Below, piece by piece: positions 7,097-15,402 of a stretch of 18,896 nucleotides of DNA. The notes under the pieces are model-generated. The model saw only the letters and a list, made by a program, of their open reading frames with translations, searched no databases and was not told where the DNA came from. The translations under genes and the position numbers were made by a program. The stretch is taken from assembly GCA_036723735.1 (NCBI GenBank), contig DAIMGT010000075.1, positions 1 to 18,896 on the forward strand, written 5' to 3'. The DNA comes from UBA4656 sp002405525 (GTDB taxonomy: Bacteria; Pseudomonadota; Gammaproteobacteria; Xanthomonadales; Ahniellaceae). Position 1 is the stretch's first letter. The number at the start of each line of letters is the position of its first letter.

Positions 7097-10000
7097 ATGC
7101 AGGCATCGGAAGAAACCACGCAGCGCCCTGCGGCGGACCGCGAGGCGCAGCGGCTCGCGCTGCTTGCCGCGTACGGGGTCATGGACACCCCGGCCGATCC
7201 CGTGCTCGACACCATCGTGCGCATCGCGAGCCGACTGCTCAGTGTTCCGATCGGTCTGGTCTCGCTGGTCGACGATCAGCGGCAGTGGTTCAAGGCCCGC
7301 ACCGGGCTGGATGTTGCGCAGACCGCCCGCGACATCGCTTTCTGCGATCGCGTGGTGCGCAGCGAATCCGAACTGGTGGTCGAGGACGCGCTCGCTGACC
7401 CGCGGTTCGCCGACAACCCGCTGGTCACCGGATCGCCACACGTCCGGTTCTACGTCGGAATGCCACTGCGCATGCCCGAGGATCACGTCCTGGGCACCCT
7501 GTGCGCCATCGACAGCGAGCCGCGCCGCCTGCAGCCGCTCGAACTGCAGCAGTTGCGCGACCTCGCCGCAGTCGCGGTGGCGCGCATCGTGGCGCTGCGC
7601 AGCGAGACGCACCTGGTGCATTCGCAGGCCGAACTCGTCACCCACCACCGTTTCTTCGAAAGTTCGCTCGACCTCTACTGCGTGGCGTCACTCGACGGTT
7701 ACTTCATCGAACTCAACCAGCGATGGTTCGACGCGCTCGGCTGGTCCGGCGAAGAACTGCGGTCCCGGCCGTTCATCGACTTCGTGCACCCCGACGACGT
7801 GGCGGACACGCGGTACGCCTTGCAGCGGCTCGCGGCGCAGGGCGACCTGATGCGCTTCCGCAACCGCTACCGGCGCGCCGACGGGTCGTGGGCCTGGCTG
7901 GAGTGGAACGCAATCGCGCCTGCGCCGTGGGAAAACCGGATCTTCGCCAGTGCCCGCGACGTGACGGGGCTCGTCGAAGCCGAAGCCGCATTGCGCCGCC
8001 AGAACGGGTTGCTGGCGCTGATCAGCGACTCGCAGTCGCGCTTCATCGCGGAGGGCCCGAGTCGCGATTGGTGGACCCAGGTCCTGCAGGGCCTGCTCGA
8101 CCTGACCGACAGCGAGTACGGCTTCATCGGCGAGACGGGAATCGACGAGCAGGGCAAATTCCTGCGCACCAAGTCGATCACCAACATCGCCTGGGACGAC
8201 GCCACCCGCGCCTTCTACGAGGCCAAGGCGCCGGCCGGAATGTACTTTCGCAACATGGACACCCTGTTCGGCCACAGCATCCTGCACGAGGAGCGAGTGA
8301 TCGCCAACGACGTGGCGAGCGACCGACGGGCGGGCGGACGGCCGCACGGGCATCCGCCGCTCAACGCGTTCGCCGGGCTGCCGCTGCGCGACGGCACGCA
8401 GATGATCGGCATGGTGGGCCTGGCCAATCGCCCGGGCGGCTACCACGCCGACATCCTCGATCCGCTGGAACCGGTGCTCGCTTTCCTCGCGACGATCCTC
8501 CGGACCGCGCGACTCCAGGAAGAGAGGACCGACTTCGTGCGTCGCCTCGAGGCCGCGACCGAGCTGCAGCAGCGGGTTCTGCAGAACTCCGAGTCGGGCT
8601 TCGTAATCCTGCACGCCGATGGCGGCGTGGCGCTCGCCAACCAGCGCGCGCGCGACCTGCTGCCCGAGGTCGCGGCGCTGCTGGGCCGGCCCGCGCCCGG
8701 CAGACTGATGGACGCGCTGGACGCGCTGTTCCCGCGCGCCCAGTGCGCGGCCTGGACGGACGCGATCGTCGCCGCGCGGGAAGGCGAACGCGTCGGCCCG
8801 TGGCAGTTCAACGTCGCCCCGGCGCGCGGAATGCCCGTCCGCGGCGGCTCCGGGGCGACCGCAACCCCGGTGGAGCTGGTGGCGGTGCGCGTCGCCGAGG
8901 CCGAAAGCGTCGAGTCCGGTGTGCTGCTCACCATCAACGACCTTCGCGAACGCGATGCCCTGCGCGAATCGATGCGCCTCAATGCCGTGCTCGAGGAGCG
9001 CGTCAGCCAACTGCGGCAGCAGCAGCACGACAACGAGCTGCTGTCCGAATGCGTCGAGTTCCTCCAGGGCTGCACCAGCATCGGAGAAGGACTGGAACTG
9101 GTCGGCCGATCGCTCGAGCGCCTGTTTCCGACGGCCAACACCGCGATCTTCGGCTCGCTGTCGCCGGGCGCGCCGATGACGCTGCTGCGCCACGCGCGGC
9201 GCTTCGGCGACTGCACGCCGGCCGAGCAGTTGCCCCCTGCCCAATGCTGGGCCCTGCGTTCGCACCGCGCCTACGGATCCTGGCCTGGCGGCCACCACCT
9301 GGCCTGCCGCCACGTCGACCCGCAGGTCGGCGGGGCGAGCTTCTGCACGCCGCTGTTCTCGCTCGACCGCAACATCGCGGTCTTCCTGGTCGACTTCCCC
9401 GCCGGGGCGGTCACCGAGGACACGCTGCGCTACCACGCGAGGCTGGCGCAGTTCGTCGCCATCGGCCAGAGCATCTCCGGCGCGCTGTCGACGATCGCCC
9501 TGCGCGAGTCGCTGCAGCGCATGGCCCTGACCGACGAACTGACCGGCCTCGACAACCGTCGTGCCTTCCTGCAGGAGTCTTCGCGGGAACTCACGCGCGC
9601 GCGCCGCAGCGGTACACCATTCGCGCTCGCGATCCTCGATGTCGACCACTTCAAGCAGGTGAATGACCGCTTCGGACACGACACCGGCGATCAGGTGCTG
9701 CGCGACATCGCGAGGGTGGTACGCCGGGCGCTGCGCGAGAGCGACTTCGTGGCGCGGATCGGCGGCGAGGAGTTCGCCATCCTGATGCCCGAGGTGCACG
9801 CCGACGTCGCCCGGTCCCGACTTGAGGGGGTGTTGTCGGCAATCCGCGGCGCCTGCGCCGTCGGCGGTGATCCGGTGACCGCGTCGATCGGCATGGTGCA
9901 CTCGACCGCGCTCGCGCCGGATGCGAGCTATGAGCAACTCTACCAACGCGCGGACGAGGCGCTCTACCGGGCCAAGGCCGAAGGGCGCAACCGAATCGTC

Positions 10001-10105
10001 GAAGCCGCCGCCCCCCGAGCGCAGCCCCTCGCGAGCCGTGAAGTGGCGGACCGCGGACATGGTCGCGATTCCACGTCGCGACGGGCAGGCTGTGATGCAA
10101 CCTGA
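7097..10105 (+). CDS. Multi-sensor diguanylate cyclase (GAF-PAS-GAF-PAS-GAF-GGDEF)
   Basis: The 1002-residue soluble protein should make cyclic di-GMP from two GTP. In order it shows a GAF domain (about 35-165; GVMDTPADPVLDTIVRIAS then RQWFKARTGLD), a PAS domain (185-295; FFESSLDLYCVASLDGYFIE and HPDDV), and a second GAF (310-470; YGFIGE, GLPLRDG). A PAS-like region (490-650), a short coiled stretch, a third GAF-like part (675-800) and a GGDEF domain (about 810-970) complete it. The active-site motif is GGEEF at 889-893. RESD at 880-883 sits five residues before it, the exact place of the RxxD product-inhibition site. No EAL domain and no membrane helix are seen. GGGAGG is 9 bases before the ATG. 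The frame is intact, unlike three genes before it. The sensed ligand cannot be predicted. Confidence 0.93.
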   Translation: MQASEETTQRPAADREAQRLALLAAYGVMDTPADPVLDTIVRIASRLLSVPIGLVSLVDDQRQWFKARTGLDVAQTARDIAFCDRVVRSESELVVEDALADPRFADNPLVTGSPHVRFYVGMPLRMPEDHVLGTLCAIDSEPRRLQPLELQQLRDLAAVAVARIVALRSETHLVHSQAELVTHHRFFESSLDLYCVASLDGYFIELNQRWFDALGWSGEELRSRPFIDFVHPDDVADTRYALQRLAAQGDLMRFRNRYRRADGSWAWLEWNAIAPAPWENRIFASARDVTGLVEAEAALRRQNGLLALISDSQSRFIAEGPSRDWWTQVLQGLLDLTDSEYGFIGETGIDEQGKFLRTKSITNIAWDDATRAFYEAKAPAGMYFRNMDTLFGHSILHEERVIANDVASDRRAGGRPHGHPPLNAFAGLPLRDGTQMIGMVGLANRPGGYHADILDPLEPVLAFLATILRTARLQEERTDFVRRLEAATELQQRVLQNSESGFVILHADGGVALANQRARDLLPEVAALLGRPAPGRLMDALDALFPRAQCAAWTDAIVAAREGERVGPWQFNVAPARGMPVRGGSGATATPVELVAVRVAEAESVESGVLLTINDLRERDALRESMRLNAVLEERVSQLRQQQHDNELLSECVEFLQGCTSIGEGLELVGRSLERLFPTANTAIFGSLSPGAPMTLLRHARRFGDCTPAEQLPPAQCWALRSHRAYGSWPGGHHLACRHVDPQVGGASFCTPLFSLDRNIAVFLVDFPAGAVTEDTLRYHARLAQFVAIGQSISGALSTIALRESLQRMALTDELTGLDNRRAFLQESSRELTRARRSGTPFALAILDVDHFKQVNDRFGHDTGDQVLRDIARVVRRALRESDFVARIGGEEFAILMPEVHADVARSRLEGVLSAIRGACAVGGDPVTASIGMVHSTALAPDASYEQLYQRADEALYRAKAEGRNRIVEAAAPRAQPLASREVADRGHGRDSTSRRAGCDAT

Positions 10106-10294
10106 AGCCGCCACGACCCCGGGTTTGCGGGAGTTCGCGCATCGGCCGCAGCGTCGCCAGTGGCACCACCTTGGCGCGCCTGCCCGATGACGACCGGCGA
10201 CTGAAGCCCGCACACTTTGCCTGGATCGGGTCGGCAAACTCCGGACCTGGCGCCGCCAGACCTGGGCGCAGCGCTTCCTCGGGAAGGCGCGAAT

Positions 10295-10328
10295 CGCTCG
10301 AAAGGCAACGCCTCGAACCCTTCGAGCG
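10295..10328. repeat. Nested and competing inverted repeats
   Basis: CGCTCGAA (10295-10302) can pair with TTCGAGCG (10321-10328), enclosing a small AGGC/GCCT hairpin. The same right arm can instead pair with CTCGAA at 10312-10317 across a 3-base loop. There is no T-tract. It may be a processing or termination structure after the cyclase gene. Confidence 0.45.
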
Positions 10329-10477
10329 CTGCGCTGCGGCAGTCGTCCATCAACGGAATGACAGGGCTGCATCATGAACCACTCGGGACCGCGCATCCCG
10401 CGGCGTCGACGGAGGGCTCGACCGCGAGGCCCGTGCAGCGTCGCGCCTGCGGACTGCTCGACGAACACTGCCTCCGG

Positions 10478-10483
10478 TACAAT
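10478..10483 (+). promoter_or_regulatory. -10 element (TACAAT) of the phosphatase gene
   Basis: TACAAT matches TATAAT at five of six positions and is the only good -10 in the gap. Transcription would begin near 10490, giving a leader of about 37 bases to the ATG at 10527. The best -35 candidate, CTGCTC at 10454-10459 (18-base spacer), is weak. Confidence 0.4.
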
Positions 10484-10526
10484 GGACTCGCCTGCATTGC
10501 CGATCCCTGGGATCACTGGAACCCCC

Positions 10527-11720
10527 ATGATTCAGCAACGACCCGGGCGCTGTGCGCCGACTCCGTGTTCCGCGCTGGCCGCAATCCTGCTGCCAGTGGC
10601 CTGCGCCACCGCGCAGACGGTTACGGATGATGGACCCCGGGCGGCGGCCGTGCAGGCGCCTTTCTTCGCGCAGGTCGAGCCGCTGCCGCGTCCGGTCGGT
10701 GCCGGGCCCGGCAGCGACGTCATCTTCAGCCACGGATTCGAGACCTCGCTGGTGTCCGGACTCACCGCCACCGTCTCCACCGACGGGCAGCGGGTGCAGC
10801 TCGCGTGGACCCATGGCGCCAGCCCGCCGCTCTCACGCGTCCGGCTCACCCGCACCGTCACCACGGGGGCGACCACCTCGGCGCCCGTGCTGGTGTTCGA
10901 GGGCCTCGCCACGAGCGCAACCGAGCGGGTCGACCAACTGCTCCCCTCGGCCGGCGGCACGACACGCACCACGACATACCAGGTGGTCGGATGCTCGTTG
11001 ACGGCGTGCGAGGCGTCGGGCTCGACCGCATCGCTGGCGCTCACGCTCAAGCAGGCGCTCCGCGGCGGCGGGTACACCGTGTTCTGGCGGCACGCCTCGG
11101 CGGCCGTGTGCCAGGACCGCACCAACCTTTGTCCCAGCGCGCTTCCGCCTGGGCAGACCTGCGCGCAGGCGCTGGCGGGCACGCCATCCGACAACTGGTG
11201 GAAGACCTGCCTGTCCGACCCGCCGACGTGCACCACCAGCGCGCGCCAGCTCTCCACGGACGCCGCCAACGCCGAGACCACGGCGGTACGCACCTGGTTC
11301 CAGGCGAACGGCGTGGCGGTGGGCCGGGTGCTCACCAGCGAATACTGTCGCTGCTTCACCACCGCGCAGGACTTCCAGTTCGGCCCCGCGCTCGAGTTCA
11401 GCGCCGACCTCACCTACTTCGTGCACGAGGAGTCGCTGCGATGCGCAAAGAACATCGTGCTCCTGAACCAGTCGCCGGCGGCCGGTACCAATACCGCGAT
11501 GGTGGGCCACGCCGGATTTTCCGGTACCTGCCCGACGCTTGGAACGCTGGCCTGGGGAGATGCCGCCATCTTCAAGCCCCAGGCGCCGACCGGGCAGACT
11601 TGCACGACAGTAGGCTCGTGCCCGCTCGGCGAGGCCTGCGTGTCGGGCCAGTGTGTCAGGCCGCTCTTCATCGCCCGGGTGCCCGCGCTCGGGAGCGGGA
11701 GCTGGTCGACGCTGCCCTGA
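10527..11720 (+). CDS. Secreted histidine-phosphatase-like protein with F-x-x-G-F-E motif
   Basis: The 397-residue product has an export signal (ALAAILLPVACATAQ, cleavage near residue 30). It then has IFSHGFE at residues 66-72, the same motif that ends other exported proteins here but placed internally. A short beta-rich, fibronectin-III-like stretch follows (LTATVSTDGQRVQLAWTHGA). The main domain looks like the histidine phosphatase superfamily: TVFWRHASA with R188-H189 in place of the RHG triad, VLTSEYCRCFTTA with R275, and MVGHAGF with H328. The C terminus has a Cys-rich segment, CTTVGSCPLGEACVSGQC. The substrate is unknown. I chose ATG 10527 over an in-frame ATG at 10374 because the signal peptide and TACAAT promoter fit only the former; GGAA lies 7 bases upstream. 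Many cysteines fit an oxidising, extracytoplasmic location. Confidence 0.78.
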   Translation: MIQQRPGRCAPTPCSALAAILLPVACATAQTVTDDGPRAAAVQAPFFAQVEPLPRPVGAGPGSDVIFSHGFETSLVSGLTATVSTDGQRVQLAWTHGASPPLSRVRLTRTVTTGATTSAPVLVFEGLATSATERVDQLLPSAGGTTRTTTYQVVGCSLTACEASGSTASLALTLKQALRGGGYTVFWRHASAAVCQDRTNLCPSALPPGQTCAQALAGTPSDNWWKTCLSDPPTCTTSARQLSTDAANAETTAVRTWFQANGVAVGRVLTSEYCRCFTTAQDFQFGPALEFSADLTYFVHEESLRCAKNIVLLNQSPAAGTNTAMVGHAGFSGTCPTLGTLAWGDAAIFKPQAPTGQTCTTVGSCPLGEACVSGQCVRPLFIARVPALGSGSWSTLP

Positions 11721-11795
11721 GCGAGGATCGACGCGCTGGCCGCGCAGAAGCCGACCTGGAACACGCCGCCACAGCGCCGCCTGCGCAGTGGATGG

Positions 11796-11820
11796 TGAGC
11801 TTCCCGCCGAACGACGGACA
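11796..11820. mobile_element. Likely terminal inverted repeat of an IS3-family element
   Basis: Read on the minus strand, this begins TGTCCGTCGTTCGGCGGG and ends AAGCTCA, seven bases beyond the transposase stop. TGTCC...AAGCTCA is the style of IS3-family ends, which lie just after the transposase stop. No matching opposite end was found in the window, so the element is a one-ended remnant. Confidence 0.45.
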
Positions 11821-11826
11821 CCGGTC

Positions 11827-11943
11827 CTACGCTGCGGCCTGCACTTCGAACGCCTCCGGCGCCTGGTAGTCGATCGACGAGTGCAGGCGCTGCCGCTTGT
11901 GGTACGCCTCGATGCAGCTGAAGACCAGTGCGCGAATCCTCCA
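11827..11943 (-). pseudogene. C-terminal remnant of an IS3-family transposase (rve/DDE)
   Basis: On the minus strand about 36 residues read RALVFSCIEAYHKRQRLHSS and continue IDYQAPEAFEVQAAA to a TAG at 11829-11827. This is the typical end of the IS3-family integrase core (consensus style: YIE-YYNRQRLHSALGY--P--FE). The likeness stops around 11935-11943, so the rest of the transposase, including the DDE residues, is gone. It marks an old insertion and deletion at the junction between the phosphatase gene and the exported-protein cluster. Confidence 0.65.
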
Positions 11944-12053
11944 CCGGTCGCCCCGAGGCCGCGGGATCTCTTGGCAGCCCGTTCGCATGGGATCTTTCCC
12001 TTCAGTGCAGTCGCAGCAGGGTGTTTTTCGACACCGTGCCGGTGCAATTCGTG

Positions 12054-13187
12054 TCAGTGCGCGACCGGCGGCTGCTCGAAGCCATCGCAGAACACGGCCG
12101 CCAGTTCACGCGTCCACAGCATGGCCTGCGGCCGACCGCCGCCGGTGGGCAGCCCATCGCCCACCACTCGGAGCGTCGCGCCGTCGGTCCAGATCCCGCG
12201 CGCAACCGTCTGCTCGAAGCCGCCCGCCGCCAGGGCGTGCAGGTCGACCCACGAAGCAGGGGTGCCGCTCCACAACGCAGCGCGCACCAGGCCATCGATG
12301 CGCACATAGCCGGCCTGCATGACGCCGCTCGCGCCGTACACCTGTGACTCCTGCGCCTGCGCCGGGTGCAGCGACATCCAGGATGCAGCGCTACCCGTCC
12401 ACATTCCTGCGCGCCAGCCGTTGGCTGCGCCATCGTTGAAGGTTGCCGCACCCGCCTGGTAGGTGTCGGTGACCGAGGACACATACGACTGCTGCGAACC
12501 CGCCGGGTGCAGGTCGACCCGGCTCGCCGCCGTTCCGCTCCACAGGCTTGCGCGATCGGCGAAGGCATCGCCGTTGAAATCCACCGAACCACCCTGCTGC
12601 AGTCCATTGGTGGCGCGCGCGATCGAAGAGCCATTGATGCCCGCGCCGAGATTTACCCACGACGCGGCACTTCCTCGCCACAGGCCGGCCTGCCCGAGCT
12701 CTCCGGGAAATCGGACCGCACCGACCTGCTCCCCGCCACCCGCGCCGATCGCGAGCGACGACACTGCCCCGGCCGGCGTCAGGTCGAGCCAGGAAGCCGC
12801 CGTTCCGCTCCACAGACTGGCGCGGTCGAGATTGTCGGGCGCGAATCGCGTGCGGCCGACCTGCGTGCCTTCACTGGCGGCGAATGCTTCCGAGTAACCG
12901 GCGCCGGCGGGCGCCAGGCTGACCCAGGCTGCTGCACTGCCCGACCATACTGCGGCCACGCGAGAGGACCCCGCGGTTGCCCATCCCAGCTGCTGCGTTC
13001 CTTGGGCGCCAAATGCTTGGGATTCGATGCTTGCGGCCGGGTTCAGCACGATGACCTGCCACGGTGCCTGCACGGCACAGGCCGAGGCAGTCGCCGCGGG
13101 CTGGCTCGCCGCGCCCGCGACCGGCACGACCATCCCGACCAACACCAAGGCGCTGCGCAGCGACCGGCTGAACTCAGTGCGTTTCAT
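12054..13187 (-). CDS. Exported seven-repeat beta-propeller protein, F-x-x-G-F-E tail (paralogue A)
   Basis: The 377-residue product has a signal peptide (ALVLVGMVVPVAGAAS, cleavage near residue 25) and no enzyme motif. The mature protein is built from units of about 43-48 residues, each reading roughly RASLWSGTAASWVDLHPAG then S-x-A-x-A...QVG. There are six full units; the N terminus supplies a half unit (WQVIVLNPA) and the C terminus the other half (AMLW), so the chain can close into seven blades. The repeat is reminiscent of HAF-type repeats. It ends VFCDGFEQPPVAH. I chose ATG 13187 (MKRTEFSR), with GGTGAG just upstream, over an in-frame GTG at 13196. It lies 34 bases after paralogue B and is probably co-transcribed. 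Function is unknown; binding or surface exposure is plausible. Confidence 0.8.
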   Translation of the reverse strand: MKRTEFSRSLRSALVLVGMVVPVAGAASQPAATASACAVQAPWQVIVLNPAASIESQAFGAQGTQQLGWATAGSSRVAAVWSGSAAAWVSLAPAGAGYSEAFAASEGTQVGRTRFAPDNLDRASLWSGTAASWLDLTPAGAVSSLAIGAGGGEQVGAVRFPGELGQAGLWRGSAASWVNLGAGINGSSIARATNGLQQGGSVDFNGDAFADRASLWSGTAASRVDLHPAGSQQSYVSSVTDTYQAGAATFNDGAANGWRAGMWTGSAASWMSLHPAQAQESQVYGASGVMQAGYVRIDGLVRAALWSGTPASWVDLHALAAGGFEQTVARGIWTDGATLRVVGDGLPTGGGRPQAMLWTRELAAVFCDGFEQPPVAH

Positions 13188-13221
13188 GGGACTCACCGGT
13201 ACCGTTTCTGTTTCTTGAAAG

Positions 13222-14469
13222 TCAGCGGCCTTGTGTCGGCTGGATCATGCTCGCTTCACCGCCGCGAACGTCAGATTCAAAGCCGTTTGAAAACAGGTTG
13301 TTGTCCAAGATCCATACGACGGCTTCGCCAGGCAAGCCAGCTTTGTTTGCGGTGCCGTACACATAGGTGCGTGTGCCGGTGCGGGCGATGGACCGTGCGT
13401 CACTGTTCAGGTAAGTGCCAGGCAGATAGACATGGAGATCGATCCACGAGCTCGCAGTGCCGCTCCACAGACTTGCGCGCCTGTAGCCACAGCCCGGAGC
13501 TGGGCACGAGAGGGTGACCCAGCCTGCCTGCTTACCGTCCCCTATGGCCAGGGCATAGGATTCCTGAGTGCCCGCGGGGCTCAGGTCCACCCAGGATTGC
13601 GCCGATCCGCTCCATAAACTCGCCCGAATGTGCCTGTCAGCGCCGCCATTGACGTACGTGTAGCCGACCTGCTTGCCGGTGCCCGCATCGACATCGAAGG
13701 CGAAGGATTGGGATGTTCCCGTGGGGTGCAAGTCGACCCAGGAGCCCGACGTGCCACTCCAAAGGCTCGCGCGCCTCACGCCTCCCACTTCAGCCCAGCC
13801 CACCTGCAGCTCTCCGTCAATGCCGAAGGCGACGGCGTCCGTTGCGCCAGCAGGGTTGAGACTGATCCATGATTCCGCCGAGCCAGCCCATAGGCTCGCA
13901 GTACGCCCTCCTGGATATCGGGCGTAGATGTACCCCACCTGTTTTCCGCCGGAGACATCCACCACCTGGCCTCCGCCTTGTGCAACCGGAGGCGTCAGGT
14001 CAGTCCATTCCCAAGCCGTGTTGGTCCAGACACTGGCACGCACCGACCCATTGACCACCGCCCAGCCGCCTGCCTGTCCATCGGAAATGCTCGCGGCGTG
14101 TGACCATGTTGACGCGGCCGGATGCAGATCAATCCAAGACTCCGCCGTGCCGGTCCACAAACTCGCGCGTTCCATCCCTGCCACGACAGCATAGCCAGCC
14201 TGATGTCCACTGCCGCCTCTGAGAATGACGGAGCCTGACGCCTGTGGCGGGTGAAGGCTGACGACTGTCCAATCGGTAGACGCTTCGGCGGTCAGAGGCA
14301 GTGCGCCGAGAGCGATGGTGCAGGCGGCCGAGAAGCAGCACAGGGGTAGGGTCAGGGATGGCCAGGGCGACGACGCAGGCGTGGAAGCGATTGATGTGTC
14401 AGGAGGCAGTATCGACTTGCGCCGGATGGCAAGCGCGAGAACTCCCTTGATCGATCGTGTGAGCCTCAT
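13222..14469 (-). CDS. Exported seven-repeat beta-propeller protein, F-x-x-G-F-E tail (paralogue B)
   Basis: The 415-residue product has a long N terminus (MRLTRSIKGVLALAIRR...) and an export-type hydrophobic core ending near ALPLTAEAS. Seven repeats of the RASLWSGT..SWVDLHPAGT type follow. The first is a half (WTVVSLHPP) and the last ends AVVWIL, the same circular pattern as in paralogues A and C. The end is LFSNGFESDVRGGEASMIQP plus a short basic end, so here the motif is about 20 residues from the C terminus. GGAGG sits 5 bases before the ATG at 14469; an upstream in-frame ATG at 14481 overlaps that site and is less likely. By eye the base composition is lower in GC than the neighbours, hinting at separate acquisition. 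It lies directly upstream of paralogue A. Confidence 0.8.
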   Translation of the reverse strand: MRLTRSIKGVLALAIRRKSILPPDTSIASTPASSPWPSLTLPLCCFSAACTIALGALPLTAEASTDWTVVSLHPPQASGSVILRGGSGHQAGYAVVAGMERASLWTGTAESWIDLHPAASTWSHAASISDGQAGGWAVVNGSVRASVWTNTAWEWTDLTPPVAQGGGQVVDVSGGKQVGYIYARYPGGRTASLWAGSAESWISLNPAGATDAVAFGIDGELQVGWAEVGGVRRASLWSGTSGSWVDLHPTGTSQSFAFDVDAGTGKQVGYTYVNGGADRHIRASLWSGSAQSWVDLSPAGTQESYALAIGDGKQAGWVTLSCPAPGCGYRRASLWSGTASSWIDLHVYLPGTYLNSDARSIARTGTRTYVYGTANKAGLPGEAVVWILDNNLFSNGFESDVRGGEASMIQPTQGR

Positions 14470-14625
14470 CGAATCCTCCATGGCGGGTTTGAAACCTTCA
14501 AGACACGTCGTGGGCCTACTGGCGCGCGCTGCGGGGGTGGCTGCTGCCACCGGCAGACCACCAACAACCCCGGCAGGCACCGGGTACGGCGTGGCGAGAG
14601 ATGGCGCCGCGGGGCATGCGCGGCA

Positions 14626-15303
14626 TCACTGCGGCTCGAATCCACTACCGAACACCAGGTCGACCGTGCCGTTGATCACGAACGGCAAGTCGTTGCCCAG
14701 ATGATCGCCGGCGTCGATCGCCCAGACGTAGGGATTGGTACCGCCCCACGCCACGTTGGCAGTGCCCGTCGCGCCGCTGGCCACCGGCGGCTGGTAGTGG
14801 TCCCTCACTTCCGGGCCCGGGAACCCGAATGTCCAGCGCAGCCAGTAGCTGCCGGGCGCGAGCGTGAAATCAGGCACGTCGGCATCGAGCTTGAAGATGG
14901 CGCGGTCGGTGGCCTGCAGACTGGATGGTGAGACCCGGTACCCCAGGAGGCCGCCATTGCTCACCGCCGTGGTGCCCGAAGCCACCACCGTGCCCAGGTT
15001 CACGTCGCCGGAGACCACGCTCCAACTGACGTTGGTGAATTTGAACGCGCCGCGCGCATTGAACTGGTATGCGAAGAAATTCAGGTCCGTGACGATCCAG
15101 GTGGCGCCGCCGACCGTGAAGTTGTCGGCGACCGAGTAGGTGAGTCCAGGCCCGCTCATGGCGGGAACGCCGAACATGGCGCCGCCCGTACGGATGATCG
15201 AGCGTGCCGGAACATCCGTGACCGCAGGGCCGTTGTCGAACAAGGTGGCCGCTTGCGCCGGGCCGGTGGCGGCAATCAAGCCGAACGCGATCAGACGCCT
15301 CAT
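14626..15303 (-). CDS. Small exported jelly-roll-like protein, F-x-x-G-F-E tail
   Basis: The 225-residue product has a clear signal peptide, MRRLIAFGLIAATGPAQAA. A beta-rich domain follows, starting TLFDNGPAVTD and containing YSVADNFTVGGATWIVTDLN and APGSYWLRWTFGF. This ADNFTV...W.V..L.FF.YQ pattern recurs in extracellular proteins that in other bacteria carry PEP-CTERM or other C-terminal anchors. Here the C terminus is instead DLVFGSGFEPQ. GGAG 5 bases upstream supports the ATG at 15303; an upstream in-frame start would add residues before the signal peptide. No catalytic residues are recognisable. It sits between two other exported-protein genes in the same direction, 98-156 bases apart. 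Function is unknown. Confidence 0.8.
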   Translation of the reverse strand: MRRLIAFGLIAATGPAQAATLFDNGPAVTDVPARSIIRTGGAMFGVPAMSGPGLTYSVADNFTVGGATWIVTDLNFFAYQFNARGAFKFTNVSWSVVSGDVNLGTVVASGTTAVSNGGLLGYRVSPSSLQATDRAIFKLDADVPDFTLAPGSYWLRWTFGFPGPEVRDHYQPPVASGATGTANVAWGGTNPYVWAIDAGDHLGNDLPFVINGTVDLVFGSGFEPQ

Positions 15304-15402
15304 GTGAACTCCATCGGTTGAATGGATCCGCTTCGTGCCGGACCAGGCCAAACGGATGTCGGGAAACTCCCTGCCAGGACGCCTCCGGCCGAAGTCACGA
15401 CG

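Larger units (their letters stand above)
10106..10526. other. 421-base gap before the phosphatase gene
   Basis: There is no convincing gene here. It contains nested inverted repeats at 10295-10328 and a TACAAT promoter element at 10478. An open frame from ATG 10374 runs into the phosphatase, but its extra 51 residues are Arg/Pro-rich and precede the signal peptide, so I treat that part as non-coding. Confidence 0.55.
11721..12053. other. 333-base gap with an IS remnant between convergent genes
   Basis: This lies between the phosphatase stop and the stop of the first propeller paralogue. It holds an IS3-family transposase end with its likely terminal repeat (11796 to about 11940). A weak GGTGT/ACACC hairpin is at 12020-12035. 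The flanks 11721-11795 and 11941-12019 show nothing I can identify. Confidence 0.6.

Noticed and set aside
10106..10370. Cyclic di-GMP riboswitch after or before the cyclase/phosphatase genes
   Set aside because: The conserved GEMM sequence blocks are not present; only simple inverted repeats are seen.
10374..10526. Upstream start (ATG 10374) for the phosphatase gene
   Set aside because: It adds 51 Arg/Pro-rich residues ahead of a good signal peptide and lies upstream of the TACAAT promoter element.
7688..10528. Long minus-strand frame of 946 codons
   Set aside because: It is antisense to the diguanylate cyclase, which has clear domains in the plus frame.
12018..12036. GGTGT/ACACC hairpin as terminator of the exported-protein cluster
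   Set aside because: The stem is only 5 bp, and on the minus strand no T-tract follows it.
15304..15351. Longer start for the small protein ending VFGSGFEPQ
   Set aside because: The extension precedes the signal peptide, and the ATG at 15303 has a well-spaced GGAG.
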